From Anopheles merus (taxonomy: Eukaryota; Arthropoda; Insecta; Diptera; Culicidae), in the NCBI RefSeq assembly GCF_017562075.2, contig NC_054081.1, positions 20,217,141 to 20,281,140 of the forward strand: DNA of 64,000 bases, in the 5' to 3' direction. Both the position numbers and the translations under genes were made by a program. A model generated the notes under the pieces. It did not search any database and was not told the origin of the DNA. It saw only the letters and a program-made list of their open reading frames with translations. Positions 52,955-63,419 of the stretch are shown here, in pieces (within the stretch, counting starts at the first letter, position 1; each line of letters begins with the position of its first letter).

Positions 52955-53088
52955 AAATCAACCACGAAAGTATGATTTAGTTGTGGTGGAAGCGAAAAAA
53001 ATGCTTGGAGCATGGAATAAAGCCGAATTAAATTTCTAACCTTATGCACGACGCCGTCACTAGGTAAGGTATGTTTGTGTTAAATTAC
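52955..53088 (+). repeat. Inverted repeat, left arm (134 bp)
   Basis: Its reverse complement matches the right arm at 60689-61613 once a solo LTR and a SINE are removed from that arm. Shared blocks include GTAATTTAA, ACAAACATACCTTACCTA, GGCGTCGTGC, TTCGGCTTTATTCCATGCTC and TCGCTTCCACCACAACTAAA. Identity is about 90% by eye. The inner ends face each other with a LINE between. Confidence 0.9.
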
Positions 53089-53748
53089 GATCATTGTTTC
53101 ATTTCAGAGTGTGATTTGTGCAATATAACCGTTCGCCTTCAAATGATCCTTGAGAATCTGGATAGCTGGTGCAGCAGAAACGCCCTCCAAGTGTGTGCTG
53201 ATAAATGCCAGTGTATATCATTCAGCAAAGCCCGTTACCCTATCTCGTTTACATACACTATGCTCAACACGGCTTTGGCTCGCACGACATGTATCCGTGA
53301 TCTGGGGGTGCTACTCGATCAGAAGATGTCATTTCGCCCTCACATTGATAGCGTTGTTGCGAAGGGAAATCAGCTACTTGGTCTAATTACGCGGACCTGT
53401 AGCGAGTTTACCGATCCCATGTGCGTCAAGTCGATCTTTTGTGACATCGTAAGGTCGTGCCTGGAGTACTGCTGTCCGATCTGGTGCCCGCTTGGCGTTG
53501 GTGACATCAATCGCTTCGAAGCCATTCAACGGAGAATCACCAGGTACGCGGTTCGACTCCTTCCATGGCAATCCCACCACGCCTTAACGGAGAGATCGAT
53601 TCCCCGGCATTACTAGCCAGCATCAATTTGTTCGCTCCCTGTCGGATTCTTAGATCCAATATCCATCTCCGTGTACCGCGTACCCGCAACAACCATAGCC
53701 AGGGATACCCCATTATACGTATGTCCCTCGAGTTCAATGAAGTGTTAG
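53089..53748 (+). pseudogene. LINE RT C-terminal part (jockey-like)
   Basis: It starts just past where the FADD box would be. It reads SECDLCNITVRLQMILENLD, WCSRNALQVCADKCQCISFS, CIRDLGVLLDQKMSFRPHID and DIVRSCLEYCCPIWCPLGVG. A frameshift near 53560-53590 is followed by LASINLFAPCRILRSNIHLR and MSLEFNEVL. The ORF continues beyond BEL C at 60182 and stops (TAA) at about 60244. Confidence 0.85.
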
Positions 53749-53781
53749 TGTTCCGTTGATAACGGAATATGAAGAGGAGAG

Positions 53782-53848
<67 letters not shown>

Positions 53849-54206
53849 AAGGCATCGTGTCATACAGAACGGACGTCGTATGTAGTAGACGGTAGGCACG
53901 TATGCAAGATCCAACAAGTCGAGCGAAAACGCCGGTCTGTGTATTGGTGTGCGTGTAGTCTTTTGGCAAGCAAGTGTGAGAGCAAGAGCACGAACTGTAG
54001 GCGAGCAGGTAGAAACGCGATTGCAATCGATTTATATTGGTAGTGGTAAGAGCGAGCAGTGAATTTTTGAATTGAAACGGCATTCTGTTTGTAGCAAGCG
54101 GCTTAGCCAGACGCAAACGCAAGTAGCGGTGTTACGTTAGTTAATAAAGCGACACAAAAACCAAACTTTTCTACTGTATCCATTGCTTCCCAGAGCAAAT
54201 TATCCA
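53749..54206 (+). repeat. BEL C 5' LTR
   Basis: 458 bp, including a (GA)n tract at about 53777-53842. TTAATAAAGCG near its end may serve in polyadenylation. Confidence 0.95.
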
Positions 54207-54207
54207 T

Positions 54208-54225
54208 TGGTCCTTCGAACCGGAT
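54208..54225 (+). promoter_or_regulatory. BEL C primer-binding site (tRNA-Tyr-like)
   Basis: TGGTCCTTCGAACCGGAT starts one base after the 5' LTR. The first eleven bases complement the acceptor end of eukaryotic tRNA-Tyr as I recall it. Confidence 0.65.
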
Positions 54226-54252
54226 ATTAGAAAAGTGTTAGAAGTGTGCATC

Positions 54253-55959
54253 ATGATGACTAGAACATCGAAGTCTGCGAAGGAGAAGCCCGACGAGGAA
54301 CATGCGGAAGAGGTGCAATCTATTGAGATTGATCCGGACGCGCATGGTTTTATGCGACAAGCAGCAATCCACGAGGTGGTGAGAATAAGGGACACTTTGC
54401 TAAAGGCCGCTGACGAAGGGAGCGAATTCTCCAACGCACGGTTGAGAATATTTCAAAGGTCAGTGGAAGGTGCAAGTGTACAGTTTCTCGATCACCATCA
54501 ACGTTTGTTGAAAAGCTTATCAGCGAGTGATCGTCAGAGTGAAACCGTGACTTACCAGGAATTCCGTGTTCTATACGAGGACACAATGACGGAATTGGAG
54601 TCAACGTTGGAAGGCCGATCGCCGCCTGTGGTTGAAAAGAAAGAACCAGAAACAATACCCGTACAAGCGAGTGCGCCTGTAGTGGTGCATACTTCGTTGC
54701 CTCGTGCCATTCCATCGTTCAGCGGGCGATATGAGGATTGGCAAAAGTTTAAGGTAATGTTTCGGGACGTGGTTGATAAAACCAACGAAGAACCACGAAT
54801 CAAGCTCTATCATTTGGAAAGAGCTCTAACGGGTTAAGCTTCAATGATAATTGATGCAAAAACGATCAGTGATGGCAATTATGATCATGCATGGAAATTG
54901 CTCGAAGAAAAGTACGACGACAAACGACGGATAGTGGACTTGCACATCAAGGGACTTTTGGATACGGAAAAGATGAAGCAGGAAAATTATGAGTGTTTGC
55001 GTGAACTGGTGACGGGTATAGAGACACATGTTGCGAATCTGAAGTTTCTTGGTGAGAGTTTTGATGGTTTGAGTGAGAAATTTGTGGTGTATATTATCTC
55101 ACAGTGCTTGGACAATGAAACGCGCAAACAATGGGAGTCAACTGTATCACGGAACGAGTTCCCAAAATACGAAGACACTATAACGTTCCTGAAGAGTGGT
55201 GTATCAGTGCTTGAGCGTTGCAAGTGTAGTGGTAAATCGGATAAACAAAAGAATTTCGTCGATAAACCCGGTCGTTCTGGATACAGGGCAAATACGGCTA
55301 TCACTGAGCAAAGGTGTGCAGTTTGTAAGGCTGCACATGAAACGGAAAAGTGCCCCGAACTAAGCAAATTAAATGTGAAACAACGAGGAGCTTTGCTCAA
55401 GAAAAAAGGGTTGTGTTTTGTTTGGTTGAAGTACGGTCATTGGAAAAATCGGTGCAAGTCACAGATCAAGTGTGAAAGGTGTTCGGGTTTTCATCACACA
55501 ATCATGCATTACGATCAAGCGGAGAGTGTAGTGAATCAAACAGCATCCGATGAAGTGCCAGATTCCGATATAGCAGTGTTTAGTGTGAGCCAACACTCAA
55601 GGGTTTCCACGTTGCCGAGAGTGCGTGTAATCTTACAAACAGCTCTAGTAAATGTAATAGCCAATGGCGGAGGGTTAGTGCGTTGCCGAGCATTGTTGGA
55701 TAGCGGCTCTCAGATAAGCTGCATAACACGGCAGCTTGTGAATAAATTGGGGTGTCGAATGGTGAATACTAACATGCCAGTGTCAGGGATCGGGAACGTT
55801 AAGTCACCAGTAAACAAGTGTTGTTCGGTTATTGTAAAATCAATGTGTAGAAACTTTACTGTTGACTTGCGTTGTCTTGTGTATGATGAAATAACGGGAG
55901 CCCTTCCAGCGTTGTATTTCTGTATTGATAATCTGAAAATACCAAGTGATCTTGACTAA
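54253..55959 (+). pseudogene. BEL C gag and protease
   Basis: The likely start is ATG 54253 or 54256 (MTRTSKSAKEKPDEEHAEEV); an in-frame ATG also occurs at 54235. Capsid blocks are RAIPSFSGRYEDWQKFKVMF and IKLYHLERALTG, then an in-frame TAA at 54835. The frame resumes with WKLLEEKYDDKRRIVDLHIK. Knuckles read CAVCKAAHETEKCPELSK and LCFVWLKYGHWKNRC, where a Trp replaces a zinc-binding Cys, then CERCSGFHHTIMH. Protease is RCRALLDSGSQISCITRQLV. A TAA at 55957 ends the segment in the same frame. Confidence 0.9.
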
Positions 55960-57972
55960 GCTGATCCTGACTTTAACAAGCCGGCGTCAATAGATTTGCT
56001 TATTGGCATGGATCGTTTACCTTTCATCATGAAGTCAGGGTTCGTCAAACTCTCGAATGAACTTCCAGTTGTGATGGACACTGAATTAGGATGGGTGATT
56101 GGTGGCTGTATCGACAGCAGTGACAATGGTGAAGGTGTTCATACGAATATAGCAGTTTCTGATAATTTAGATCAGTTATTGCAAAGGTTTTGGGAAATAG
56201 AAGAGATTTCTAACGAACAGTGCGTTCAAACGGAAGCGCAACAATGTGAAGAACATTTTAAGAAAAGTCATCATCGCGATGTGGACGGTAGGTATATCGT
56301 TCGGCTTCCATTAAGGGAAACAGTTGACAAACTTGGGAACTCACGTTCGATGGCTTTGAGTAGATTTTTTGCTTTAGAAGCTCAGCTAAGTCGCTGTCCA
56401 GAAGTGAAGGAGCAGTATTCCATGTTTATGGAGGAATACAAGGCTATGGGCCATTGTCGCGAGGTGCATGAGTCGCTCGATTTAGCTGAAGTTAAAAGGT
56501 GGTACCTTCCTCACCATGCAGTTTTGAACCCCAACAAGAATACCACCAAATGCCGGGTTGTATTTGATGCATCGGCTAAAGTGAATGATATTTCATTAAA
56601 TGATATTATGATGACGGGTCCCACTGTGCAGGCTGATTTATTTTCAGTTCAGCTGAGGTTTCGGATGCACAGATACGTGCTGAGTGCTGATGTTGCCAAA
56701 ATGTTTAGGCAAATCAAGGTTGACCCGAGGGATACGCCCTTACAAAGAATATTTTGGCGAGCTGAGCCATCAAGTCCTATCCGTGTTTTTGAATTGACAA
56801 CTGTAACTTACGGGACTGCTGCAGCCCCTTTCTTGGCAACAAGAACCTTGCTACAGTTGGCTGACGATGAACAGTTACGGTTTCCGTTGGCTAGTCGTGT
56901 AGTAAAGGAAAACTTCTACGTGGACGATGGACTTTTCGGTGCGAACCATGTGGAAGAGTTGTTAGAGGTGCAGCGTCAGATTGTTCAATTGTTTGATTCA
57001 GCTGGGATGCATTTGCACAAGTGGGCGTCTAATTCTGAAGTGTTGCTGAATAAAGTGCCGAAAGAAGATCAAGATTCATTTACGGTGTTGGGCGAGAGTA
57101 AAGCAAACGTAATAATAAAAACTTTGGGTATCAAGTGGAATCCTGCTACGGATGAATTTATTTTCATCACCCCACAGATATCGGAAATCTCGGCCCCAAC
57201 GAAAAGAGAAGTGCTTTCTGCATTGAGCAAAATTTTTGATCCTCTTGGCCTCATTTCACCAGTGATTGTGATTGCTAAAATGTTAATGCAAGAGTTGTGG
57301 AAGGCACAGCTTGGCTGGGATGACAAGGTGGATGATTCTCTTTTGCATGGATGGACGAAATTTCTTGCTGCGTTACCAAGAGAGAATCAAATACGTATTC
57401 CGCGTCAAATGGTGAACGATGACTCAGCCTTCTTCGAGTTGCATGGGTTTGCAGACGCTTTGGACAAAGCATACGGTGCGTGCGTGTACATTCGGTCGGT
57501 TAACGGACATGGTAGTGCTGAGGTGCGTCTAGTGACAAGCAAGTCTAAGGTGGCTCCTTTGAAACCTACTTCGATACCACGAAAGGAACTGATGGCTGCG
57601 GTGCTTTTGTGCAGATTGACGATCAAGGTTGTGGATGCTTTGTTTAGAACATCGTTTAGAAGCATCAACTTATGGTCCGACAGTCAGGTGGTGCTTGCTT
57701 GGTTGAAAAAACCCTTAGATCGTTTGGAAGTGTTTGTACGCAATCGAGTAGCAGAGATCACGTCTCATCGCGAGTTTACATGGCGGTACGTTAACACAGC
57801 AATCAACCCAGCGGATATCGTGTCAAGAGGACAGTTGGCTTCTGAACTTGCCGACAACAAGCTTTGGTGGAACGGGCCAACATTCTTGAGAGAATGTACG
57901 GTAGAAGCTGAGCCGGTAAGGGATCTTCCTGAACTACGCTCGGAGATTAAAATTCACGTGGCAATGGCCTAG
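55960..57972 (+). pseudogene. BEL C reverse transcriptase, Pao and RNase H
   Basis: The frame continues from the protease after the stop. LLIGMDRLPFIMKSGFVKLS and TELGWVIGGCI lead into RT with WYLPHHAVLNPNKNTTKCRV, VFDASAKVNDISLNDIMMTG, LSADVAKMFRQIKVDPRDTP and ENFYVDDGLFGA, both Asp kept. The Pao linker is LSKIFDPLGLISPVIVIAKM. RNase H has LHGFADALDKAYGACVYIRS, IPRKELMAAVLLCRLTIKVV, NLWSDSQVVLAWL and NPADIVSRGQL. A TAG at 57970 interrupts the frame before integrase. Confidence 0.9.
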
Positions 57973-58990
57973 GAGGAGTTTCAGTTCTTATTCAGGTATG
58001 AGTCATTTCGTAAGGTTCAAAGAATAATGGCATATATTTTACGATTCGCAGACAACACCAGGCGTCTGAAGGAGAATCGTATCAAGGACTCTACCTTGCG
58101 AATTACAGAACTACGAGAATCGTCAGGACGGATTGTAGGATTAGTTCAACAGATGGAACTATCGAGCATCATAACGGCAGTCAAAAACGGTAGCCGCAAT
58201 CATCGTTTTGCGAATTTGAACCTGTTTCTAAAAGATGGTTTGCTAAGAGTGGGTGGACGTCTGCAACATTCTCAGCTACCATACGAAAGCAAGCATCAAT
58301 TGTTGCTGCCTAATACGAGTGTGATTACGAGCAGAATCATCACTATGATACATCGTGAGCATCTGCATGTGGGGTGCTCGGGCGTTATCAACATTCTACG
58401 ACAACAATACTGGTTGACGAATGCGCGGTCCACGGTGCGCAAGGTTCTTCGAGGATGTGTAACCTGTTTTAGAGTCAATCCAACGACTGTAAGCCAACAG
58501 ATGGGGGACCTTCCTTCGTATCGTGTGAATGCAGCTCCGACGTTTGAACGTGTTGGTCTGGACTACGCTGGACCAATTTTGCTTCGATCAGGAATACGGC
58601 GGGTTTCCTCATCGAAGGGTTACATTTGCATATTTGTATGCATGGTAACCAAGGGAATACATCTGGAGGCTGTCGAAAATCTAACGACAGAAGCGTTTCT
58701 GGCGGCTTTTAAAAGGTTCGTGTCACGTAGAGGAATTCCACAGGAGGTATTTAGTGACAACGGCACGAACTTTGTGGGTGCGAATGCGGAGATTCGGGAG
58801 ATGCGAAACGCCTATAAAAAGGCTGTTGCAACTCAGGGATTCGTTGAATTTTGTCAAGCAAAGGAGATTAATTGGAAACACACCCCTCCTAACGCTCCAC
58901 ATTTTGGTGGAATATGGGAGAGCGGGGTCAAAAGCGTTAAGGCGGTACTCAAAAATGTGTACAAGACAGCGTCGTTAACAATCTTTGAAT
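57973..58990 (+). pseudogene. BEL C integrase, first part
   Basis: After the TAG the same frame continues. Visible are LLRVGGRLQHSQLPYESKHQ, the zinc finger (HREHLHVGCSGVINILRQQY..CVTC), RVGLDYAGPILLRSG, VFSDNGTNFVGANAEIREMR and PPNAPHFGGIWESGVKSVKA with the catalytic Glu. The frame is cut by a MITE after SLTIFELQ. Confidence 0.9.
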
Positions 58991-58992
58991 TA

Positions 58993-59237
58993 CAGGGTTT
59001 CCCACGATTTATTGGTCAGTTCCCATGATTTTTTGGTGCGTTCCCACGATTTTTTGACCGTATCCCATAGATTTTTGGTTCGTTCCCATAATTTATTGGT
59101 ATTTTCCGATTGGATATCAATACAATTGGACCACAAAATTCTGGTAAACGGCCAAAAAATCGTGAGAACGCACCAAAAAAATATGAGAACCCACCAAAAA
59201 ATGATGGGAACCAACCAATAAATCGTGGGAAACCCTG
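58993..59237. mobile_element. MITE with arms made of 21-bp tandem units, TA target site
   Basis: Ends CAGGGTTTCCCACGATTTAT are inverted and flanked by TA (58991-58992 and 59238-59239). The left arm consists of about five 21-bp units of the form GTTCCCA(C/T)GATTTTTTGG(T/C) with two variable bases. The right arm repeats the pattern in inverse orientation. It has no coding capacity. It splits the BEL C integrase. Confidence 0.9.
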
Positions 59238-59239
59238 TA

Positions 59240-59707
59240 TATACCTTACTATGTCAGATTGAAGCGATATTGAACTCTAGACCACTGTACGCGCATTCAA
59301 GTGACCCACATGATCTCGAATGTTTGACACCAGCGCACTTTATGATCAATCGACCCTTGGTAGGAGTTGCGGAGCGCTCATATATTGATGTTGCGGAAAA
59401 TAGATTAAATAGATGGCAAAGAATTCAGCAGTTAAGGGATCAATTCTGGTCAAGATGGTCAAGGGAATATTTGAATGAATTATAAGTGCGAAGTAAATGG
59501 ATCACAAAACAGGCTAATGTTAAACCAGATATGTTAGTGCTGATGAAGGAAGATAATATGCCACCTCAGTTGTGGAAAATGGGTCGAATAGTTAAAACCT
59601 ATACAGGGCCTGACGGTTTAGTAAGGGTAGCAGAAGTGTTTACGAAGGGAGGAACATACAAACGGCCAATACATAAGTTGGCACCTATCCCAGGGTTAGA
59701 AGAGTAG
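59240..59707 (+). pseudogene. BEL C integrase, C-terminal part
   Basis: The frame after the MITE reads LLCQIEAILNSRPLYAHSSD, LTPAHFMINRPLVGVAERSY and QQLRDQFWSRWSREYLNEL. A TAA at 59483 interrupts, then RSKWITKQANVKPDMLVLMK and EDNMPPQLWKMGRIVKTYTG complete the BEL C-terminal domain. It ends at TAG 59705, 24 bp before the 3' LTR. Confidence 0.9.
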
Positions 59708-59731
59708 TTAGGCAATTCTTGTGTGGGAGTA

Positions 59732-59759
59732 TGTTCCGTTGATAACGGAATATGAAGAG

Positions 59760-59819
<60 letters not shown>

Positions 59820-60176
59820 AAGGCATCGTGTCATACAGAACGGACGTCGTATGTAGTAGACGGTAGGCACGTATGCAAGATCCAACAAGTCGAGCGAAAA
59901 CGCCGGTCTGTGTATTGGTGTGCGTGTAGTCTTTTGGCAAGCAAGTGTGAGAGCAAGAGCACGAACTGTAGGCGAGCAGGTAGAAACGCGATTGGAATCG
60001 ATTTATATTGGTAGTGGTAAGAGCGAGCAGTGAATTTTGAATTGAAACGGCATTCTGTTTGTAGCAAGCGGCTTAGCCAGACGCAAACGCAAGTAGCGGT
60101 GTTACGTTAGTTAATAAAGCGACACAAAAACCAAACTTTTCTACTGTATCCATTGCTTCCCAGAGCAAATTATCCA
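59732..60176 (+). repeat. BEL C 3' LTR
   Basis: 445 bp partner of 53749-54206; its (GA)n tract is shorter. The target duplication GTTAG follows. Confidence 0.95.
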
Positions 60177-60269
60177 GTTAGATTTGTTCGATTTTAGTAT
60201 GTCTACATCTACGTTCAAGGAGAAATTGCGTCTACGTCACATTTAATGTTAGCTTATAACTAGAGGTCT

Positions 60270-60503
60270 TGTTGGAACATTTGTAAGGTTCCAACATCTG
60301 TTAGACCAGGCGATGTTTTGATCCGGTTCAAAACACATAAAAAGGGAGAAAAACCGCGGAATCGGCCTTAACGACAAAAGCGAACAAGTGTACAATTATA
60401 AGAGAGAGAATAAAAAACACTAATTTTTTGGCACTGCGTTAATGTAGCCTAAAGAATTTAATTCTCTGACTTTTTTTACTCGGGAAGCAAACGTTTTCCA
60501 ACA
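60270..60503. repeat. Solo LTR 1 in the LINE 3' UTR (234 bp)
   Basis: Ends TGTTGGAACATTTG and GTTTTCCAACA, with the 5-bp duplication GGTCT at 60265-60269 and 60504-60508. No internal retroelement sequence is present, so it is a recombination product of an earlier full insertion. Confidence 0.85.
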
Positions 60504-60597
60504 GGTCTATTTATATGTTATAAATGATCATTGTTATAAATATCTTAATTTAATTATAAGGTTGCCGATTAGACACGATGGTCCGTCGGTTGTGCAT

Positions 60598-60641
60598 GAA
60601 ATAAATAAATATATAAATAAATAAATAAATAAATAAACAAA

Positions 60642-60688
<47 letters not shown>
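60598..60688. repeat. (AAAT)n tail of the LINE
   Basis: About 90 bp of AAAT repeats with one ATATAA and one AAAC interruption. It forms the 3' end of the truncated LINE. Confidence 0.9.
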
Positions 60689-60742
60689 GTAATTTAATAC
60701 AAACATACCTTACCTAACGGCGGCGTCGTGCGTGAAGGATAG

Positions 60743-61305
60743 TGTTGACGAATGAGTATGCAACCCGCGTTACACTTTCTCTTGCAACGCGCCGACAGAC
60801 GGCGTTGTCTGTCCGTCGCCATGTGTGTTGACACTAAACGTTCCACGTATGTAATGCGTCCCACCTTTTGTAATTGTGTAATCTTGTAATGTTTACGCAT
60901 CGGTACAGCAGCACGATGACAGATAGTACACATCTATTGTGAAATAAATTGAATTCAGAGATTAACACACAACAACGATTAGAAGCTTCATTTCCTTTGA
61001 GTTTCTCTATTCTCGCATCATCTAGTGTGCAAATCGCCTAAGGTCCTTAGCGGGTAGCCAAAGGTTGACACTTGCACACGTTCGACGGTGTTCTGCGGTT
61101 CTCCGCTGTTATTTTTGGTTCCCTTCCTACCCTTTCCCCTTGGTTGATCAGTTATCTTGCTCGCTGTTCGCCTTCGGTTTCCTCCCACCCTTTTACCAAG
61201 GTTACTCAGTGGTTTCCGCTGATAGCCTCCTGGTACCCTTCCTTCCCCTCCCCAACCCAAAAAATCGCTGAGTATGCCGCTCGTTACTCGTAACACCCCC
61301 CTACA
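60743..61305. repeat. Solo LTR 2 in the right palindrome arm (563 bp)
   Basis: It begins TGTTGACGAATG and ends CCCCCCTACA. The flanks are GATAG (60738-60742) and GTTAG (61306-61310), a 5-bp target duplication with one mismatch. The left palindrome arm has no counterpart, which confirms an insertion. It contains GTGAAATAAATTG. Confidence 0.75.
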
Positions 61306-61356
61306 GTTAGAAATTTCATTCGGCTTTATTCCATGCTCTAAGCATTTTTTCGCTTC

Positions 61357-61568
61357 CTCTTCTTCTTCTTGTTTGGCACAACAACCGCTGTCGGTCAAGG
61401 CCTGCTTGAACCCACTAGTGAAGTGAGCTTGGCTTTCAGTGACTTATTGTTACCATAGCAGGATAGTCAGTCCTACGTACGGGGGCACGGTCTATTCGGG
61501 GCTTGAACCCATGACGGGCGTGTTGTTAAATCGTACGAGGTGACGACTGTACCACCAGACCGGCCCGC
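61357..61568 (-). mobile_element. tRNA-derived SINE copy 3
   Basis: In minus sense it starts GCCGGTCTGGTGGTACAGTC and has the B-box GGTTCAAGCCC, the core CGTAGGACTGACTATCC and a GAAGAAGAAGA tail. Target duplication TTTTTCGCTTC lies at 61346-61356 and 61569-61579. It lies within the right palindrome arm. Confidence 0.9.
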
Positions 61569-61669
61569 TTTTTCGCTTCCACCACAACTAAATCATACAT
61601 TCGTGGTTGATTTGAAAACGTATGCAATGGCTGGACATTAAAAAAACCAACGAACAACACGTTTCCAAC

Positions 61670-61748
61670 CCAGTGGCGAATTAAGGGTATCGAAGGCCCT
61701 AGGCGGAAAGACGAGTTGAGGCCCTCTGTAAATGGAAAATGTTGTTAA

Positions 61749-61780
<32 letters not shown>

Positions 61781-62025
61781 GGTTAGTGGCACTAAACTTG
61801 CTGTTGGGAGATTGAACAGTAAACTTGAAATGCCAGCCTGGGGGCCCCATCGGCCATCCTTGCGGGGGCCCTTGTCGCTAGTTCTCTGTCCATACGACAT
61901 ACTATAGAATGACGATCTCCAGGGCCCTAAACCACCCTCCCCCCCCTCCCCTAAATTAGCTCTCTTAAATCGTTGGGAACCCAGGCGACCGCCCAGTCCG
62001 CCTACCGTTAGATCCGCCACCATTG
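61670..62025. repeat. hAT-like non-autonomous repeat, copy 2
   Basis: The ends are CAGTGGCGAATTAAGGG on the left and, read inward from the right, CAATGGTGGCGGATCTAACG. It shares ordered blocks with 15107-15492 and contains a poly-G run at 61750-61779. The ends look like hAT terminal repeats. I could not find a clean 8-bp target duplication. Confidence 0.6.
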
Positions 62026-62029
62026 CAAC

Positions 62030-62625
62030 CTTAGATTTACATCAAAACAGTCTCTAACAGCACGAGTTAATTTGATTAGTATATTAGTGAAATGAAAAAG
62101 AAATAATTTTATTTGTTTCTATTTCACATAGAGTTTTATCACACGAGTTTCCTTTCCGTTCATGAACAGTCCTGTGATCATGGAGGGGGATTGAACCAAA
62201 TTACCGTTCCTTCTTAAAAGTAACTGCTATTCGTGATGGTTGAGGAGCCGTTCCTTTCTGGCTGTTACACTGTATCCGGTGGTACGAGGTTTAGCTCACC
62301 CGAGTTCAACGGGCGATATCCAGATCTATCCAACTGGAACATAGTGTCCAGATGACCGACATGGAATGCTGCTCCGACTATAGAAGTATCGTTGCACTAA
62401 TGAACGAATGCAATGTTGATTTTAGACCTTTTCGCATTCTGGGGAATGGCATATAATGGCATAGGATAGGAGACATAGCGCCGTCTATATAACGTTTGTA
62501 GCCTCTCCTAATAGCGAAGCATAATGTACCTAGAACATAAATAACCAGCAACAGTGACCGCAGGGTCCATGGACAGGTCTGACACGCAAACTGGATGCAA
62601 GTGACCTCGTCATATATCATCTCAG
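62030..62625. other. Unrecognised stretch
   Basis: No gene or known element was recognised. The open frame 62620-62378 on the minus strand lacks family features. Confidence 0.25.
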
Positions 62626-62626
62626 C

Positions 62627-62906
62627 CCACTACAGTATAACCCCTTATGACGAGTTTTCCATATAATGAACAGATTCAAATGATTTACAAATCTGTTACA
62701 AATACCTTACAAATACCCTTCTTAACGAGGAAAATCTGGCATCCGATCCGAGGTGTTTCGTATCATTATATTTTTTATTTTTGATAGAAGCATATAGACC
62801 CTATCCACATTATTTCACTTTTCATACAAAATTGTATGATAAAGAACCTCGCGCATAACGAGTTTTTGTATAACGAGAGAGTCATTGGAACGGACTAAGC
62901 TCGTTA
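62627..62906. mobile_element. Pogo/Tigger-like MITE, right end truncated
   Basis: The left end CAGTATAACCCCTTATGACG, internal CTCGCGCATAACGAGTTTTT and TATAACGAGAGAGTCATTGG, and the right-hand motif GGAACGGACTAAGCTCGTTA are standard for pogo/Tigger-derived elements. The expected right terminal repeat is replaced by TACAGGGTTTTCC, the start of another element type. Confidence 0.6.
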
Positions 62907-63346
62907 CAGGGTTTTCCAATTGAGTATAGACTAGCAGCATACTTTTTTTGAATAGTCGCAATAAATTATTGACTAGCATCCTCTATTTTTGATTACAAGC
63001 AATGGATTATTGACTAGGAGCAATTGATTTCAGCAGGCCGGTTGCTGGCGCGGAGTGACCAGATTGTTTTTAGAGGTTATCGGTAGGAACTCTAAAGCAA
63101 ATACGGTATTTTTCTGTAAAAACTACTTTTTTGTTCATTCATAAAACTCATTGAATTCCAATTTTATTGTTGAATGATCAATACTTAGAAAAATATTTGA
63201 CTTTGGCTTAGAAAATTTGAGTTTTAGTGTGCTGAATTGTAAACCGATAGTCGATCAAAATTCGATAGAACTACATATGGTCACTCTGAAAAACTTGATC
63301 AATCTAGCTTATCCCAAGCTCCCGACCACGCTGGTTTTCGCTGGTC
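62907..63346. other. MITE remnants
   Basis: CAGGGTTTTCC at 62907 is like the MITE ends at 5216 and 58993, but no partner end is found. A short inverted pair GAGTGACCA (about 63054) and TGGTCACTC (about 63278) may bound a 230-bp element. No coding sequence. Confidence 0.4.
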
Positions 63347-63384
63347 TTTTCGGGAATAATTCGTTAACGAATTATTCCCGAAAA
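63347..63384. repeat. Perfect 38-bp palindrome
   Basis: The half-site TTTTCGGGAATAATTCGTT is followed directly by its exact complement, with no loop. Weaker inverted similarity extends outward on both sides (for example TTTTCGCTGGTC and GACCATTTTCGG in opposite parts). Confidence 0.95.
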
Positions 63385-63419
63385 TATCAACGAAATACAG
63401 ACCATTTTCGGGGATAGTG

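Larger units (their letters stand above)
53749..60176 (+). mobile_element. BEL C: BEL/Pao retrotransposon inserted in a LINE
   Basis: LTRs at 53749-54206 (458 bp) and 59732-60176 (445 bp) start TGTTCCGTTGATAACGG and end AATTATCCA. Most of the length difference lies in a (GA)n tract near the start. Target duplication GTTAG lies at 53744-53748 and 60177-60181. The internal region holds gag, protease, RT, RNase H and integrase in one frame, broken by four in-frame stops and one MITE (58993-59237). Confidence 0.95.
53089..60688 (+). mobile_element. 5'-truncated jockey-type LINE, split by BEL C and a solo LTR
   Basis: LINE sequence occupies 53089-53748 and, after BEL C, 60182-60269 and 60509-60688. 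The ORF end is split by BEL C in the codon after NEVL, and removing BEL C plus one target copy (GTTAG) rejoins the frame. The 3' end is a (TAAA)n tail (60598-60688). The two LINE edges coincide with the inner ends of the inverted repeat. Confidence 0.85.
60689..61613 (-). repeat. Inverted repeat, right arm, with two insertions
   Basis: Arm sequence is 60689-60742, 61306-61356 and 61569-61613. It matches the reverse complement of 52955-53088. A solo LTR (60743-61305) and a SINE (61357-61568) interrupt it. Confidence 0.9.

Noticed and set aside
53745..54122. LSLSLSL and ERERER open frames
   Set aside because: They derive from the (GA)n tract in the BEL C LTRs.
61638..62023. Proline-rich ORFs
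   Set aside because: They are translations of the poly-G/C run in the hAT-like repeat.
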